A stretch of DNA of 64,000 nucleotides, from the NCBI GenBank assembly GCA_038496445.1, contig JALMLS010000438.1, positions 124,001-188,000 of the forward strand, read 5' to 3'. This document shows positions 1 through 13,419 of this stretch, one piece after another (within the stretch, counting starts at the first letter, position 1; each line of letters starts with the position of its first letter). Under the pieces are notes generated by a model that did no database searches, had not been told where the DNA came from, and worked only from the letters and a program-made list of their open reading frames with translations. The translations under genes and the position numbers were made by a program. This DNA comes from Trichosphaerium sp. ATCC 40318. Lineage: Eukaryota > Discosea > Flabellinia > Trichosidae.

Positions 1-3000
1 TTGATGAACAAGAATTCCACAGCGCCTTGCATTGTTTACCACTTGGACAGTGTTTTAAGAAAGTTACAAATGCTTCAACAGATGCTGGGGCATTTGATAC
101 AACTCGCTTAAGTAACAAGAAAAGAAAGTCTTGCCACTTCTTTTCGGCTGGTGTAATAACTACAACAGTTATGTACTTGTGATATGTAGTGTTAATGCAG
201 CACCTGAATAAGCGTTGTTTTTTTCTTTATCAACAGAATCAGTATTTGTCTTAACTTTGTAGAATAGTGGCAAAATTCTATTGTGTTGGCATTGCACTGA
301 ATAGTAATGTGAGCAACCAAATGTTGTATTTCAATATGTATAGCGTATATGACATTACCTGCCCAAATCAAAGCTGTATCGCCATGTTTATCAGCAGCAT
401 CAATATTTGCGCCAGCTTTCATCAACATTAATATGATTTTACCATGTCCAGTGTATGCTAAGTAGCATTAGCAAACACATGTTGTACATTATAATATTTT
501 CATATCTGATATTACCTGCGTGAATCAAAGCTGGCCTTCCACAATTATCAGCAGCCTCAATATCTGCGCCAGCCTTGATTAATATTGATACGACTTCACT
601 GTGTCCGCGGTATGCTAAATAGTAACGTGAATAAATATGTTGTATTGCATACGTCATATGACATTACCTGCCCAAATCAAAGCTGTATTTCCACCAAAAT
701 CCTTAGCCTCAATATCTGCGTCAGCATCACTTAATAATATTGATACGATTTTATTGTGTTGGTTTGGTTCTTCGAGGTAATGTGTTGTATCAATTGCATG
801 CATCAAAGCTGTTTTGCCATATATATCAACAGCATCAATCTTAACGTTGGCATTGATTAACATTGATATCACTTCAGGTGTACCGTTTCTTGCTAAATAA
901 TAGCATAAGCAAAGACGTTTTGTGTATATGCTAACCTGCGCCCATTAAAACTGTCATGCTGGTATTATCAATAGTGTTCACATTTGCATTGGCCGTGATT
1001 AACATTGATGCGATTTCACTATGTCCAAGTGATGCTAAATAGTAGCATTAGCAAAAAACATTTAGTATTTTATATTTTATGTGTGATATTACCTGCATTA
1101 ATCAAAGCTGTTCTTCCGTATATATTGACAGCATCAACTTTTGCACTTTTTTTGATTAATATTGATGCAATATTAACATGTCCATTGTATGCTATATTAT
1201 AAGATAAAAAAACACAGTATATTTCACATGTGACATTACCTGCATGCATCAAAGCTGTATTGCCATCTTTATCAACAGCCTCAATATTTGCGCCAGCACT
1301 GATTAATAATGATACAATTTTAGAGATTGTAAAGCATGTTTGTGCTACATAGTACGATGAGCAATATGTTGTATATTGACATTACCTGCAATAATCAATG
1401 CTGTCCTTTCACAATTATCAACAGCGTCAATTTTCGCTTTCTTATTGATTAATATTGATACGACTTCACTGTGTCCGTGGTATGCTAAATATTAATATGA
1501 GCATGTTTGTATCTCATATGTGACAGTACCTGCTCCCATCAAAGCTGTTGTTCCATATTTATTAGCAGCGTTAATATTTGCGCCAGCATTGACCAATATT
1601 GATACGATGTTACTGTGTCCGCGGTATGCTAAATAGTAATATGAGAAAACGCATGTGCTGCATTTCATAAGTGACATTACCTGCACAAATCAAAGCTGTT
1701 TTTCTAAATTTAGTAAAAGCCTCAATATTTGCGCCAGCATCGATTAATTTTGATACAACTTCACTGTATCCATTGTATGCTAAATTATACAATAAGCAAC
1801 ATACGTGGTATTTCATATGTAGCTTTACCAGCGCATATCAACGCTGTGTTGCCACATTGATCAACAGCCTCAAGATTTGCTTTGGCATTGATTAATTTTG
1901 ATACAACTTCACTGTGTCCATTGTATGCTAAATTATACAATAAGCAAACACTGTTTTTCATATTTAGCATTACCTGCACAAATCAAAGCTGTGTTTTTAT
2001 GTGTATTGATGGCTTGGATATTTACTTTGGCATTGATTAATATTGATACAATTTTAACATGTCCATTGTATGCTAAATAGCACCGTGAGAAAATACCAAT
2101 TGCATCTCATGTGACATTACCTGCACAAATCAAAGCTGTATTGCCATCTTTATCAACAGCGTCAATATTTGCTTTGGCATTGATTAATGTTGATACAACT
2201 TCACTGTGTCCGTGGTATACTAAATAGTAATATGAGCAAACACATGTTGTATCTTATGTGACAATACCTGCCCAAATCAAAGCTGTATTGCCATCTTTAT
2301 CAACAGCCTCAATATTTGCGCCAGATTTGATTAGTAATGATACAACTCCACTGTGTCCGTGGTATGCTAAATAACATGAGCAAACGCATGCTGTATCTCA
2401 TATGTGACATTACCTGCCCAAATCAAAGCTGTATTGCCACCTTTATCAACAGCCTCAATATTTGCGCCAGCACTGATTAACATTGATACCACAGTGCTGT
2501 GGCCAATATACACTAAATAATAACATGAGCAAACACAATCTGTATCTTATGTGATATTACCTGCACACATTAAAGCTGTTTCGCCATGTTTACCATCAGC
2601 GTTAATATTTGCATTGGCATTGATTAATAATGATACAACTCCACTGTGGCCAATGTACGCTAAATAGTAATGTGAGCAAACACATGCTGTATCTCATATG
2701 TGACATTACCTGCTCCCATCAAAGCTGTTGTTCCATATTTAGTAGCAGCGTTAATATTTGCGCCAGATTTGATTAATATTGATACGATTTTACTGTGTCC
2801 GCGGTATGCTAAACAGTAATATGAGAAAACGCATGTGCTGTATTTCATAAGTGACATTACCTGCCCACATCAAAGCTGTATCGCCATATTTACCACCAGC
2901 GTTAATATTTGCATTGTCATTGATTAATAATGATACCACTGTACTGTGGCCGTGGTATGCTAAATAGAACATGAGCAAACACATGTTGAACATTTTCATG

Positions 3001-5055
3001 GATAGAACAAATGACGTTTCACCCATTTCAAAAGCGTTACTTTAACTTGCTCTGTGGCAGTTGTTTATTATTTTTTCAACCAGACATTAACAAGGCTGAT
3101 CTTTTTGAGCTCCTACACTCATGAAAAAAAGGCTAAGACAATACGCCAAAACGGTTATAAAAACTAATGCCTGAGGAATGTATGAGGTCATTTATGTGAG
3201 AAGTAATGAACATCTTCTCGGATAGTTACAAAGAAGAAATCTCGATTTTTAACGGCTCTGCACATTCAATAATTGTTTCGAAGGTATACAGGCTTTAATG
3301 ATGTACGAGAGAATTGTACGCAATACAACAAACCAAGATCAAAATAACAATGAGTAGTAATCTAATTAGGAACTAAACTTTGTGTGGTTTCTATGGCGTG
3401 ATTTCAACAGGACTTGGTGGAGATTCCATGTGCGATACAACACACATTTTGAGACGGTGTACGCGAAAGCGCACAAACCATTGACATGTAGTAAATAAAT
3501 AAAGTTTTTCACAAAATAAGGATTTGCAATTTAGTAAAGTCATATATTTAAAACGTGATTTTGAGTGTGAAAACAATGCTTTGTACTCTATGTCACAATT
3601 AGAAGACTGATAAGACCTCATTGATATGACATTGAAGATCCATTCACAACAGCACTCACATTCGACGTTCGTTCTCAAACTTCATGATAGTTAGTTCATG
3701 ACATTGTCATGAGATTGTATTCTCGTTACCTTAATATACAGAAATAATAAAACCTACCACTTCACATTGAGATCTTAGGTATAACAGCGGGAGGTATTAA
3801 AGCGGTTGGATTCACAAATTTTCTTGCTCCGTTCACGTCGTTCTGCACGTAAGCGCTTTTTACGCTGTAAATAATTTGGAAATGAAAGTATTGCAGTACT
3901 TTCCGATACATTCTCATAGTTGGCTCTTGATAAAAGAAATTGTGTCGATGAGACAAAATTAAAGTGGTTGAGTTTTGTGATATTACCTGCACAAATCAAA
4001 GCTGTATTGCCATTATTATCAACAGCCTCAATATTTGCGCCAGCATTGATTAACATTGATACCACTGTACTGTGGCCAATATACACTAAATAGTAATGTG
4101 AGCAAACACATGTTGTATCTTATGTGATATTACCTGCCCACATCAAAGCTGTATCGCCATGTTTATCACCAGCGTCAATATTTGCATTGGCATTGATTAA
4201 TAATGATACGACTTTACTGTGGCCGTGGTATGCTAAATAATAGCGTGAGTTGACCATGTTGAACATCATAACATTATCGTATGTGACATTACCTGCATAA
4301 ATCAAAGCTGTCCTTCCATAATTATCAACAACATGAATACTTGCGTTGACTTTAATTAGTGACAAAACAATATCAGCGTAGCCATTTTTTGCTACAATAA
4401 GTTAGTTATTTGCTTGCCAAGCAATTGAGAACCTGCAAAAAACCACACAGGTTCAATTATGTCGACACCTGAATACTTCTCTGTCAGTCCTATCAAAGTT
4501 ATTTTAATACATAAGGCTTTTGAGAATTTAAATATTGTCAAGTCATGTCAAGTTAACGGTCTGGTTTTCTTAGTATAGTAATTTTTTTACCACGTGGAAG
4601 GCATTTACGAGTGTGGCGTAAATGGGACAAATAACGTTCCTGTACCAGAGTTTGACATAAATCTGTAACTGTCCCTTACTCAACAAAAAAAACTGTAAAA
4701 AAAAGACATGTGCAATGAGACCGTAGGGTGCTGTACTACAATTTTGAAAAAAAAAGAAGAAACTTATAAAGTCTGTTGCTGGGTTTCCTTTTTGAGAAAG
4801 TAAAAAAAAAAATTGCAGCGTTACTTGACGTGACTTGACAATAGAACTTTTTACGTTTCAACTGATGTTTGTAAAATACAGCTACGATGCTATTATTGTG
4901 GGTAAAAATTGCGATTTGTTCATGCTGTAACAAGGAAAAGTACTGACAGTCAAACCAACGTGTAGTTTTTCTTAAAAATCTGGTATGTTCAAAACTGCTT
5001 TTTCAAGTGTTTTACCTGCTAATTTTTTGGTTTTTTCACTTAGTGGTTCTGTCAT
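1..5055 (-). CDS. Tankyrase-like ankyrin-repeat ADP-ribosyltransferase, paralogue A (partial; 3' end beyond window)
   Basis: Start exon reads MTEPLSEKTKKLAG (ATG at 5055), matching the first exons of paralogues B (25924) and C (34817). It is followed by about 21 ankyrin modules of roughly 33 residues (core '...GHSEVVSILIKAGA', 'AADKYGDTALI.AG'). Almost every module is its own exon of about 99 nt, separated by about 48-nt introns in the same phase (after the first base of the Gly codon). Modules near 665-895 are fused without an intron. At 1-165 the frame enters the EKKWQDF/HCPSGKQC linker domain that precedes the ART catalytic region in copies B and C, so the catalytic domain is inferred to lie left of the window. 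Relative to copy C, one base is missing near 113-130, shifting the frame, so the gene may be a pseudogene or contain a sequence error. An insertion of about 960 bp lies in one intron. Ankyrin identity is sure; the ART assignment is by paralogy. Confidence 0.8.
3000..3965. other. Insertion of about 960 bp inside an ankyrin-gene intron
   Basis: Elsewhere in this gene the inter-ankyrin introns are about 48 nt and nearly identical. Here the usual intron beginning (near 3975-3985, minus strand) and the usual intron end (near 2965-3000) are separated by about 960 bp of unrelated sequence. I see no terminal inverted repeats and no recognisable transposase. An open frame of 95 codons at 3391-3678 (minus) resembles nothing I know. 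It could be a non-autonomous insertion, or the boundary of two adjacent ankyrin genes, since an ATG at 3026 is in frame with the next module. Confidence 0.4.
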
Positions 5056-6785
5056 GACAGGTTGTCACTCTTGAAGGTTAACGTAAAGCAGTATTAAGTA
5101 AGCGTGATTCAGCAGTGAGATTTTTCGCTGAAGATTTTCTGTTTTTTTGCGTTTGGTTCTAGTTGTGTTTTGCTGATTTGTTATAATTGTAACGCGGTTG
5201 TTGTGTCCTTCTTTTAACAGTTGAATCTTTAAACCAATAAACAAAAACTGTTTGTGTGTCCAAAAGGTGCCATTATCACGTTCTCTTTCAATTTAGTAAG
5301 TTTGTTTGTTGGCAGTGTTTGCCGTTTCACAGTTACACGCAGTTATAACGCAATCACTCTTCAGAGATTTACCCATTCAACTCTTAGCCGTGTATTTATT
5401 AGCGAATGCGTAGATGCAATGAGGGGAGATAGAATGGGAACCTCCAACAAAACTGTAAACTGTTAGCGAAAAGTTTTTCAAGTCTCAGAAGAAATTAGCC
5501 ATACATGAAAAGTGCCCGCAATCACGTAATTACGAGGCACGGACACATAAACATATCTTTCTACAATGATAATCGCTCCAATTTAATAGAGAAAGGTTTA
5601 AGTGGCTTTTTTAAGCACTTATACATTGGTTTGGAGCCTCGCAAACCATAAACGCGGTCCTTTTTCGCAAGACAGAATTTTTATGAACTGTTGAATGTAA
5701 GCAGTCATAACCCCTAATTTTGCCTTAGTTACGGAGCGGTAGATGGTATAACAGCAGAACGGAGAAATCGTTGAAGAAAATGCCGGTAAGCAAAAAAAAA
5801 ACGCACTCGCGTTTACAAATGAGCGGAGAAAGTTTTTATTTATGCGCACTGATAAGTTGGATTGCTGTGCAAAAAATTAGAGCTGAAACAGGCTTGGTAA
5901 GTCAGTAATTTTACATTCTTTCCTCTTTTTTATCGACGAATGACAAGACCTAGACCTGACCTAGCAGTGGTAAAAAATGAATATGTGCACACTTATGCTT
6001 TGGTTCAGTATGGAAAAAATTAGAGCTGAATTTTATTTTACAAGTCATTAATGTCAACATTCTTATTTTTTTCTGAAAAAGAGGCCACAAAAATAAAGAA
6101 AAAACATGCAGGTTAAGCAGGCTTAAATGTTCCTGATGAATCTGAAGCTGTTGTACCTTAATGCCATATACACGTGGTCTCATTGAGTAGTTGGTTCCGT
6201 GTGCTGGAAGTACTAAATACAGAAGTAACACCTTTTTTAGAAGAGTTTCAAGAGAACCTCATTCCTATTGAAAAAGTTGTCTTAAAGGTTTTTCAAGTGG
6301 AGAAAGCTTATGGAGATACCCTCTACACAAAGGTAAACATAAAAATACACTCAAAACAGTGATGGGTGCTGGTTGTACAACAGTGGGCTCACTATATGCT
6401 TACCCATAAGCTCATTTAAAGTAACTCTTACACAAAAAATAATGTGGAAGTAAAATATCTTTAGTCTACATGTCATTGCTCTTTCGAACAGAGCAAATAC
6501 GGTAAAAAATCACCTCCGTTCCAAATTTGATGGCTCAAGATCAAGGGGCACCTTCAAAAAAGAAAAACGAAAAAAACATGATTTTTCAAGGTTTTAAAAC
6601 AGGTTTTAAAAATCAGCATAAATTAGGGGACCTACTGTTGACGCATTATTGTAACAGTAATTAGACCAAATAGCCTTCATTGATTAGTATCTAAGGCAGT
6701 TTTTGTTGACTTTGAAAAGTACGCTTGCCAATGGTCTAATCAGAAAAAAAGCATGTGCGCAGTCTAACTAGTAAAATTAGAAGCC
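5056..6785. other. Gene-poor stretch with decayed coding traces
   Basis: No convincing gene. Around 5350-5375 the minus strand carries EWVNL followed by stops, matching a codon stretch (EWVNLGEIAEL) of the open frame at 35016-35408 upstream of paralogue C. The block duplicated with the ART gene therefore seems to include this neighbour, now decayed. A phrase beginning AAAAAATTAGAGCTGAA occurs twice, near 5867 and 6013, with similar sequence following each. An open stretch on the plus strand at 6174-6336 (containing FLEEFQENLIPIEK) ends at a plausible GTAAAC donor and could be an isolated exon, but I cannot connect it to anything. Confidence 0.35.
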
Positions 6786-7272
6786 ATGCATAATCTAAGT
6801 AGTGAAATTAGAGGACGTGCCCTTAAGACCCTTTGTACAACATTGCAAGCATCACGTGTAACTTCTCGGAGTGGCTTAAAGCACTTACTTGCTTACCCAC
6901 AAACTAGTATTCCAAGATCTCAGGTGACGTACGAAGTGTATGCTCTCTGGAGTTCACAAAAGATTCGCGCCACAATCACAGCAAAAGGCGATTCTAAGTC
7001 ATCTGTGTCAGCCAGCAATTTGGCTGCAGTTCCAGTTTCTGAACATTTACACTTGAGTTTTGCATAACTCTTCATGTTTTAGCTTCTTTTATTGTACAGT
7101 ATATAGCATGGCTGTACTGTTTAATTACACTACAACAAAGAAATGGTCTATCTCGAAAGATGAAAAGGTCATCTGCGTATCACTACTAATCTTACGTACG
7201 TTATCATCTCAACCTACTGTAAACGCCAACATTGCTATCCAATTTAAGTCTACAACATTTTCGTACACGTAC
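6786..7272 (+). CDS. Hypothetical, fragmentary coding stretch
   Basis: Two neighbouring open frames (6786-7067, and 7087 to about 7272) have a protein-like composition, including the phrases ASRVTSRSGLKHLLAYP and KWSISKDEKVICVSLL. A short proline-rich open piece follows near 7500-7570 (contains IQDPTSAKNPKTAVPIPSP). They may be exons of one intron-rich gene or remains of a dead one. No family is recognised, and the start, stop and splice sites are not secured. Confidence 0.22.
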
Positions 7273-8138
7273 TAGTGTACTATTGCTAACTGTAGGAAAA
7301 CCAAAGTATCACGTGCGCTATGAATCATTGTAACTGTGTTGGAATTAATTGAATGGCAATTGACTATTTAGATGGTACTAGACACGTAAGCTTCTATTTA
7401 ACTTTTACCTTTTGGAGTACTTCCTCTTTTTACCTCACCTTCCCTGGTGTTTATAAGTACCTCATAGGTAGTTTTTCTTTGCTATTAAACTAACTGTAAC
7501 CATTCAAGACCCTACTAGCGCTAAAAACCCAAAAACAGCTGTCCCCATCCCGTCTCCATCTCAAATTGCTTGATGACCCATATTTGATAAAGTTATTCTT
7601 CGTGGTAACAGTAACAGAAAAAAAGTTCGGAAACTCTGTTAGTATATGGGAAGTGCCTTCCCATCCTAAAAAAACAGCATCTCATCCTCGCCTCCCACTC
7701 ACTAACGGTATTTTTTGATCACTAGCGTAGGCCTTCTAGCGAGTTTTTTTATTTTTACCTAGCGCTCTACAATACTTAAAAAGTTTATTACTAGCGGTAG
7801 ATAGTTGTAGGATCGCATCTCGGGTATGGGTCGGGTTCTGGTCTATAACTCATCCTGCCTCCAACTTCTTCAGCTATGCGTGTACATTGTAATCATACGA
7901 CTATATCGTGCTCATTCATAAACACATTTGGTAGTTTGGGAGGAAACTGTCTCGGGTTTTTTGTTACGAAAAACTACCGGCCAGAACTCTAGTACTGTCT
8001 CACGATGTTTATTAGTACATGTACTCTTATAGTTTATTCTCAATTTGCTAGAAGGGATTCGCCCTTTTTGTGCGTGATAGCGTTGTTGTGTACCGCTAGT
8101 TTATGTGACAAAGCCTCAAACTTTTCGGCTTTTTCAGG
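7273..8138. other. Intergenic region upstream of the Sib-like gene
   Basis: Apart from the proline-rich open piece near 7500-7570, I see no gene, RNA or clear repeat. The part nearest 8139 should contain the promoter of the Sib-like gene, but I recognise no defined element. Confidence 0.4.
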
Positions 8139-11100
8139 ATGCGACAACTCTTCCTTGTTCTTTCAATATGCCTCTGTGTATTCGCAGCAGGTGCAAGGCA
8201 ATACATTGCTAAAGATGTAGATATACGTAACCGCCCTTTTGTCATGGTAAGCTCTAACGTCATCGCTGTCAACACAAAGAAGTAACTTGGTTCAGGGTAC
8301 AATTGAAGCTACCGACTTTTTCTACGACCAAGACGCTCAAACAATCGGCTGGTACGTTAAGCTGCTCAAAACTAAAGTACTGGAGTTGTTAATTCGTTAA
8401 ACCCTGTACTACGATCTAAATTCTTGCAAGTGTTCAACTTTCATGTGAACTTTTTTACCCAAAACAAAAAAAGTAGTGGAGGCTTTGCTTTCGTATCTGG
8501 ATCCATGTTGTTTTTCGTTTTGGTTTACTTTTCGTCTAACTTTCACCTACTTGAAGCACAATGCTTAAATTCGCTTTACACAGCAAAGTAGACCCACGTG
8601 ACCATTGTCGTCATTTACGGGTGATATCACAATTAAATCACAGACTTCGCTTTTTCTGCTTTTTAAGATTGGTTTTTTAATTTTCTCCGCTTATCGCGTA
8701 TGTAACTCTCGGTTCTAGGATTTACAAAGGAACAAACGCTGGATCATTGAGTGAAGCTTATATTTACAAAGAGGTACGAGAAAGTAAAGTTTTGCCATTT
8801 TTTTTTTCTGTCACGTGCTTATCTGTTTTTACGCCAGAATATTCGTCTCCGTAAATGTGACAGTGGTTGTGAAGCTTTTGGCGAAGAAAGAAACGTACCA
8901 GTACTTACATCGTCTGGTTCTCAAATAGCGCAACGAGATGGTTGTAACTGTTGGAACGTGAACCCTACTGCAGGTAACGGACAAGTTACTGAACTTTGTT
9001 TCAGTGGAAATAAAATCTGCTAGTACGTATTATTATCACGCTATTACATGCGCAACTCTTTCTTTGTTGGCTAAATCTGTTTAATCTAGCGTTAAATTCA
9101 AGAGTAACGAAGAATGGATTTTCGATCCCGCCAAAGTACAACTGAGCTCTAACTTCCCTAACAATGCTTTCCTAGAGGATCAGTACGGTTTTTTCGCAAA
9201 GCTTTTAGCTCCAATAAAAAAGAAAGCTCACCACGTTTTTTTTTAGATCTTCACGTGCTGATTGTACAGATGAGTGTGCACAAGTTTTCGATATTGTCAT
9301 GGTTCTTGATGAATCTGGAAGTATCAACGACGCAGAAGTACGTTTGTTTTTCGAAAAACACGTGATTTTTGTTTTGATAACATAAACCTTAGTGGAGAGA
9401 TTTGCTAGCATTCGCCAAACGACTTGTAAATGCCTTTAAAGTTGGTAGAAACGATGCAAATTTTGGTAAGCACAGAGTTCTTTTAATTGCGTCACTTGTT
9501 TCTTACTCTTTAATTAAGCATTGAAACTATATTCTGAGACTGGAAGAAGTCTTTTACCTCTTTCTGGAAGTAAGAGCACTATTATCAATCAACTCAACAG
9601 TAAGTACAAGCTTCTATGACGCTTTGAAGTGCTTCAATTTAACACTTCTTGTCCAGATATCGACAAGAAAAACGGTTTCACTTGTATCGGATGTGGTATG
9701 CAACTGGCATACAATGAACTCCAAAGCAATAAAAGACCAGGTGTCCCAGGTGTATGTGATATATTTTCTAGTATTCTTCGGTCTTTTTCTTACACAACTA
9801 ACACGTGATTTCTTTAGATTATCTTGACATTGACTGATGGTGTAAACAACAGACCTTGTGATAGAAATGCATGTGGATGTCAAAAGTAAGAGATTACTTA
9901 TGGGCTTTTGTAGCACGTTTTTTGAAATAACTAACGCACTGTCATAGAAATGGTGATTGTGACTGTTGCAGAGGAACACCTCCGTAAGAAACCAGATTTT
10001 TTTAGTACTTATCGCAACCCTTCATCTGATTTTCTACTTAGAGTATTTGGACCTGGTGGACAAAGATGTCAAAACTGTGGAGGAAGAGATGAACTCAATC
10101 TTTGGAGTGGTAGAGCCAAGAACGTACGTTGTGCTTTTTTTCCTTTTTTTTTTACCTTACTCAGAAACTGACGTGTTGGTTCTTTAGGCTGGATACAAAT
10201 TGGTTTCTATTGCCGTAGGTGATAACACCTCTCCACTTGATCTACAAACTATCACAAGTGACTGGCCTGCTGATCATATTGCTGTTGATAACTTCGCTGC
10301 TCTTGATGAAAAACTTCAAAACATTCTTTCTGTTATTTGCCCAGGTAGAGCCATTGTTACAAAGTTTTGGTTAACGTCTGTGTAGTAAATAATGGAAATG
10401 ATTGTGGAGTTGCTTGTAATGGTGCTTGTCACTGCGGACAAGAATGTACATGCCCTACAAGTACGTTAGGAGCAAATATCACACTTTTTCTTGAGAAGCT
10501 TTAAGGATCTGATTTTCTTTTTTTAGAGTGTGAACCAAAGGACTTCTGCCATGACTCAAAATGTATTCAGGCTGCTGGATTCGCTTGTGTAGAGACCATA
10601 AAGGATTGTTCTGATAATAACCAATGTACAACAGATAGTTGTGATCCTAAAAGTACGTTAAAACAAACAAGAAGTAGTTTTTACTAATATCTTTGTTACT
10701 TAGAACCTGGTGGATGTGTTTTTACGCCAATCACATGTGATAGTAAATCAAAGTGTATCATTGATGAATGTAAACCAAATGTTGGCGTACGTCGTTATCA
10801 GAAAGTTGGAACACTCACTGCTGCCAAAGAACTTAAAACTAACTTCTTCGTTAACCTTAGTGCACAACCAAAGATGTTGTCTGTCCAGTGTCAAACAAAT
10901 GTGAAGTACCAGTATGTGATCCTATAACAGGTTGTAGTACAAATACTATCTCAGCAGCAGACTGTAAGAGTCAAGCTCCTGCAAATACTCGGGTACTTAT
11001 TCCATAACAGCTAATTTTCTCTTTGCTTGTTAACAAATCTGTAGAACGAATGTTGGGACCATTGGTGCGATCCTAGTGATGGTTGTTTAAGAAAGAGAAA

Positions 11101-13419
11101 AGAATGTACCGGCGCTAACAAATGTAAAGATTACGATTGTGATCCGGCAACAGGTACACGTCAAAGCAAGATTGAAATCTTTCGCAAAAAACCAACAGTA
11201 TTTTGTTTACAAAGCTCGAAACTAACTTTGTAATAAATAGGATGTACTGAGAAAGATAAAGACTGTACTCAAAATGACAAGTGCAAAGAATACCCTTGCA
11301 ATCGTACACATCAGAATAGATATCACGTGTTTTTTTTGAGATCAATCACAAACTGTGTTCTCCTTTTTTCCTTTTTTCCTTTTTTGTCATTTGTTTGCTT
11401 AACTCTTATCTTTTAGCAACTGTCGGTTGTCGCGCTGTACCTAAGAATTGCACTGATGGCAAGTTTTGTACGAGCGATGTATGCAGGGCTTCTGATGGAA
11501 TGTACGAACAAAACTCTACAGAACCTGATTTTTTCAGTTAAAAGTTTACCTTTTGGTTTTGCATGGTTTTAGGTATTAACACGTAATACTAGGTGTCTGA
11601 ATCCTGACAGAGATTGTACTGTATGCCAATTCCAAGATACAGGAGATTTGGTTGACTGTGATGCGGTGTTTAGGGATCAGCTTGATGTACTGTTGTTTAT
11701 TAATCAACTAATTTCTAAATCACTTCTTGTTTTAGGCCAACAAGTGTTTGGAGGCTTATTGTGATACAATGGGTACTGCCACAAACCCACCGGACAACTG
11801 TAAGATAAGAGATAACACTCCAACTTGTAACTCGTACGCCACATCAAACACGTGAAGAAAAAAACCTTTACTAACACGTTCTTTTTTAAGAAACAACATG
11901 TGTATTACGGATTCATGTGATGTTACAACTGGAAAATGTGTTGCTGAACCTGTTGTGTGCCAACCTAAAGATGCTTGTAACAAAGCTGTTTGCGATCCAA
12001 TGAGTACGGTTCCAAAAATTCTTCTTTCAGTTGTTTCAAACAAAGTACTGATATTGTTTTTCTTCAGCTGGTTGCGGCAATGAAGTGATACCATGTGAAC
12101 CACAAAATGCTTGTTTCACAGCTGAATGTGACCCGTAAGTATACTAATTTAATTTTTTTCTGCACGTGGAATATCACAACACATTACAACAAAATAGTTT
12201 GTTTTCTCCCAGCAAGCAAAAAATTTATTTAACTGTGATGACTTAAATAACAGTATCTAAAACGGATTATTTCTAGAGTCCAAGGCTGTATTCAAACTGA
12301 AAAAGATTGTAATAAGGGTGATCCATGTAAGGTATACTCTTGTAACGTAACAACTGGATGCGTTGAAGAAGATTTATGTTCACAAATCAATGATTGTTTT
12401 AACTCAGTATGTGTACCTGAAAACAGCACATGTGTTGAGGTTAACTTGTGCGATGACAAAAACGCGTACGTACAAATGAGGAATCAGAACTACAAATTGT
12501 TTGCTTCTTATGATTTCATACTATGGAATCACTTTTACATCACGCTTTTTTTTGTTCTCTTTTTTTTTTTTTGTTTGTTTCACAATTCTTGAACTCTTCC
12601 ATTAACTTTATTTCCTCGTAGGTGCACAATCGACACATGTCTCTTTGACGCAGATCTATATCCTCAAGGTAAATGTAACAGCACAATGATTGATGTAGAT
12701 TCTGTCTGCAACGACTTCAGCGTCTGTACTAATGACTTCTGCGAGTAAGTTATCATCTTTTTCTTTAAACCTCATAATACTTGCCTAACTAATCTTGTTC
12801 TAGCCCTGCCATTGGTTGTGTCAATAACTACACTGAATGTGCTGGTGTAAATGATACACTTAACTGTCTCGTAGCCGATCCATGTGATCCGTAAGTGATA
12901 GAATCTGTTATTGACTTGTTCCTTACTTTTACTTTAGAATACTTGGATGTAGGACAGCTAAATTTGTATGTGAACCAGGAGATGAATGTAAAGTAACAGG
13001 ATGCGAGTTTATGTACGTCGATAACGAATCTCCTTTTCAGTGTATTCGAAACACCTCAGAAGAATTTCTTACGCCGTTTCTGTTTTGAAGAAGAAAATGA
13101 CTTCGAGTTTTTCTTAACTTTGACTTTCTTACGTTTGTTTAGTAATGCTACTGATACAATGGACGCAGTCAATAGATGTACTGAACAACCTGTTGATGGC
13201 GTTTGTATTCCAGCAGTAGCCATCACCGGTATTTCAATCGGAGCTGGTATAATTGCAGTTATTATCATTGCTGTAATTGTTGCTCTTGTACTCGCTTCAT
13301 TGGCTGCCGCAAAGGCATTCCAAGTACTCACTGCTGATGGTCTTGCAAGTGGCGGAGCACAAAACTCCCAGATCTTCAAACCTGATGGTGTAGAAGGAGA
13401 GAGTCAAATCTTTGCCTAA
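8139..13419 (+). CDS. Sib-like adhesion receptor: signal peptide, VWFA domain, CTDC cysteine repeats, one TM helix
   Basis: ATG at 8139 begins a clear signal peptide (MRQLFLVLSICLCVFAAGA). About 18 or more short-intron exons follow. Residues coded near 9244-10345 form a VWFA domain: the strand DIVMVLDESGS (metal-binding DxSxS at 9308-9322), LTLTDGVNN, then AGYKLVSIAVG. From about 10390 to 13020 comes a long run of cysteine repeats of the pattern C-x5-C-x4-CDxxTGC (for example CDDKNACTIDTC), the slime-mould CTDC repeat. The last exon carries one glycine-rich membrane helix (ITGISIGAGIIAVIIIAVIV, about 13228-13287) and a cytoplasmic tail of about 45 residues, stop at 13417-13419. Dictyostelium Sib proteins (integrin-beta-like phagocytic and substrate adhesion receptors that bind talin) have this order. 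The tail repeats S-Q-I-F twice but lacks a canonical NPxY. Precise exon borders between 8300 and 8750 are unsure. Confidence 0.85.

Noticed and set aside
13056-13379. Minus-strand frame of 107 codons
   Set aside because: Antisense of the Sib-like membrane exon, which has far better coding and splice support.
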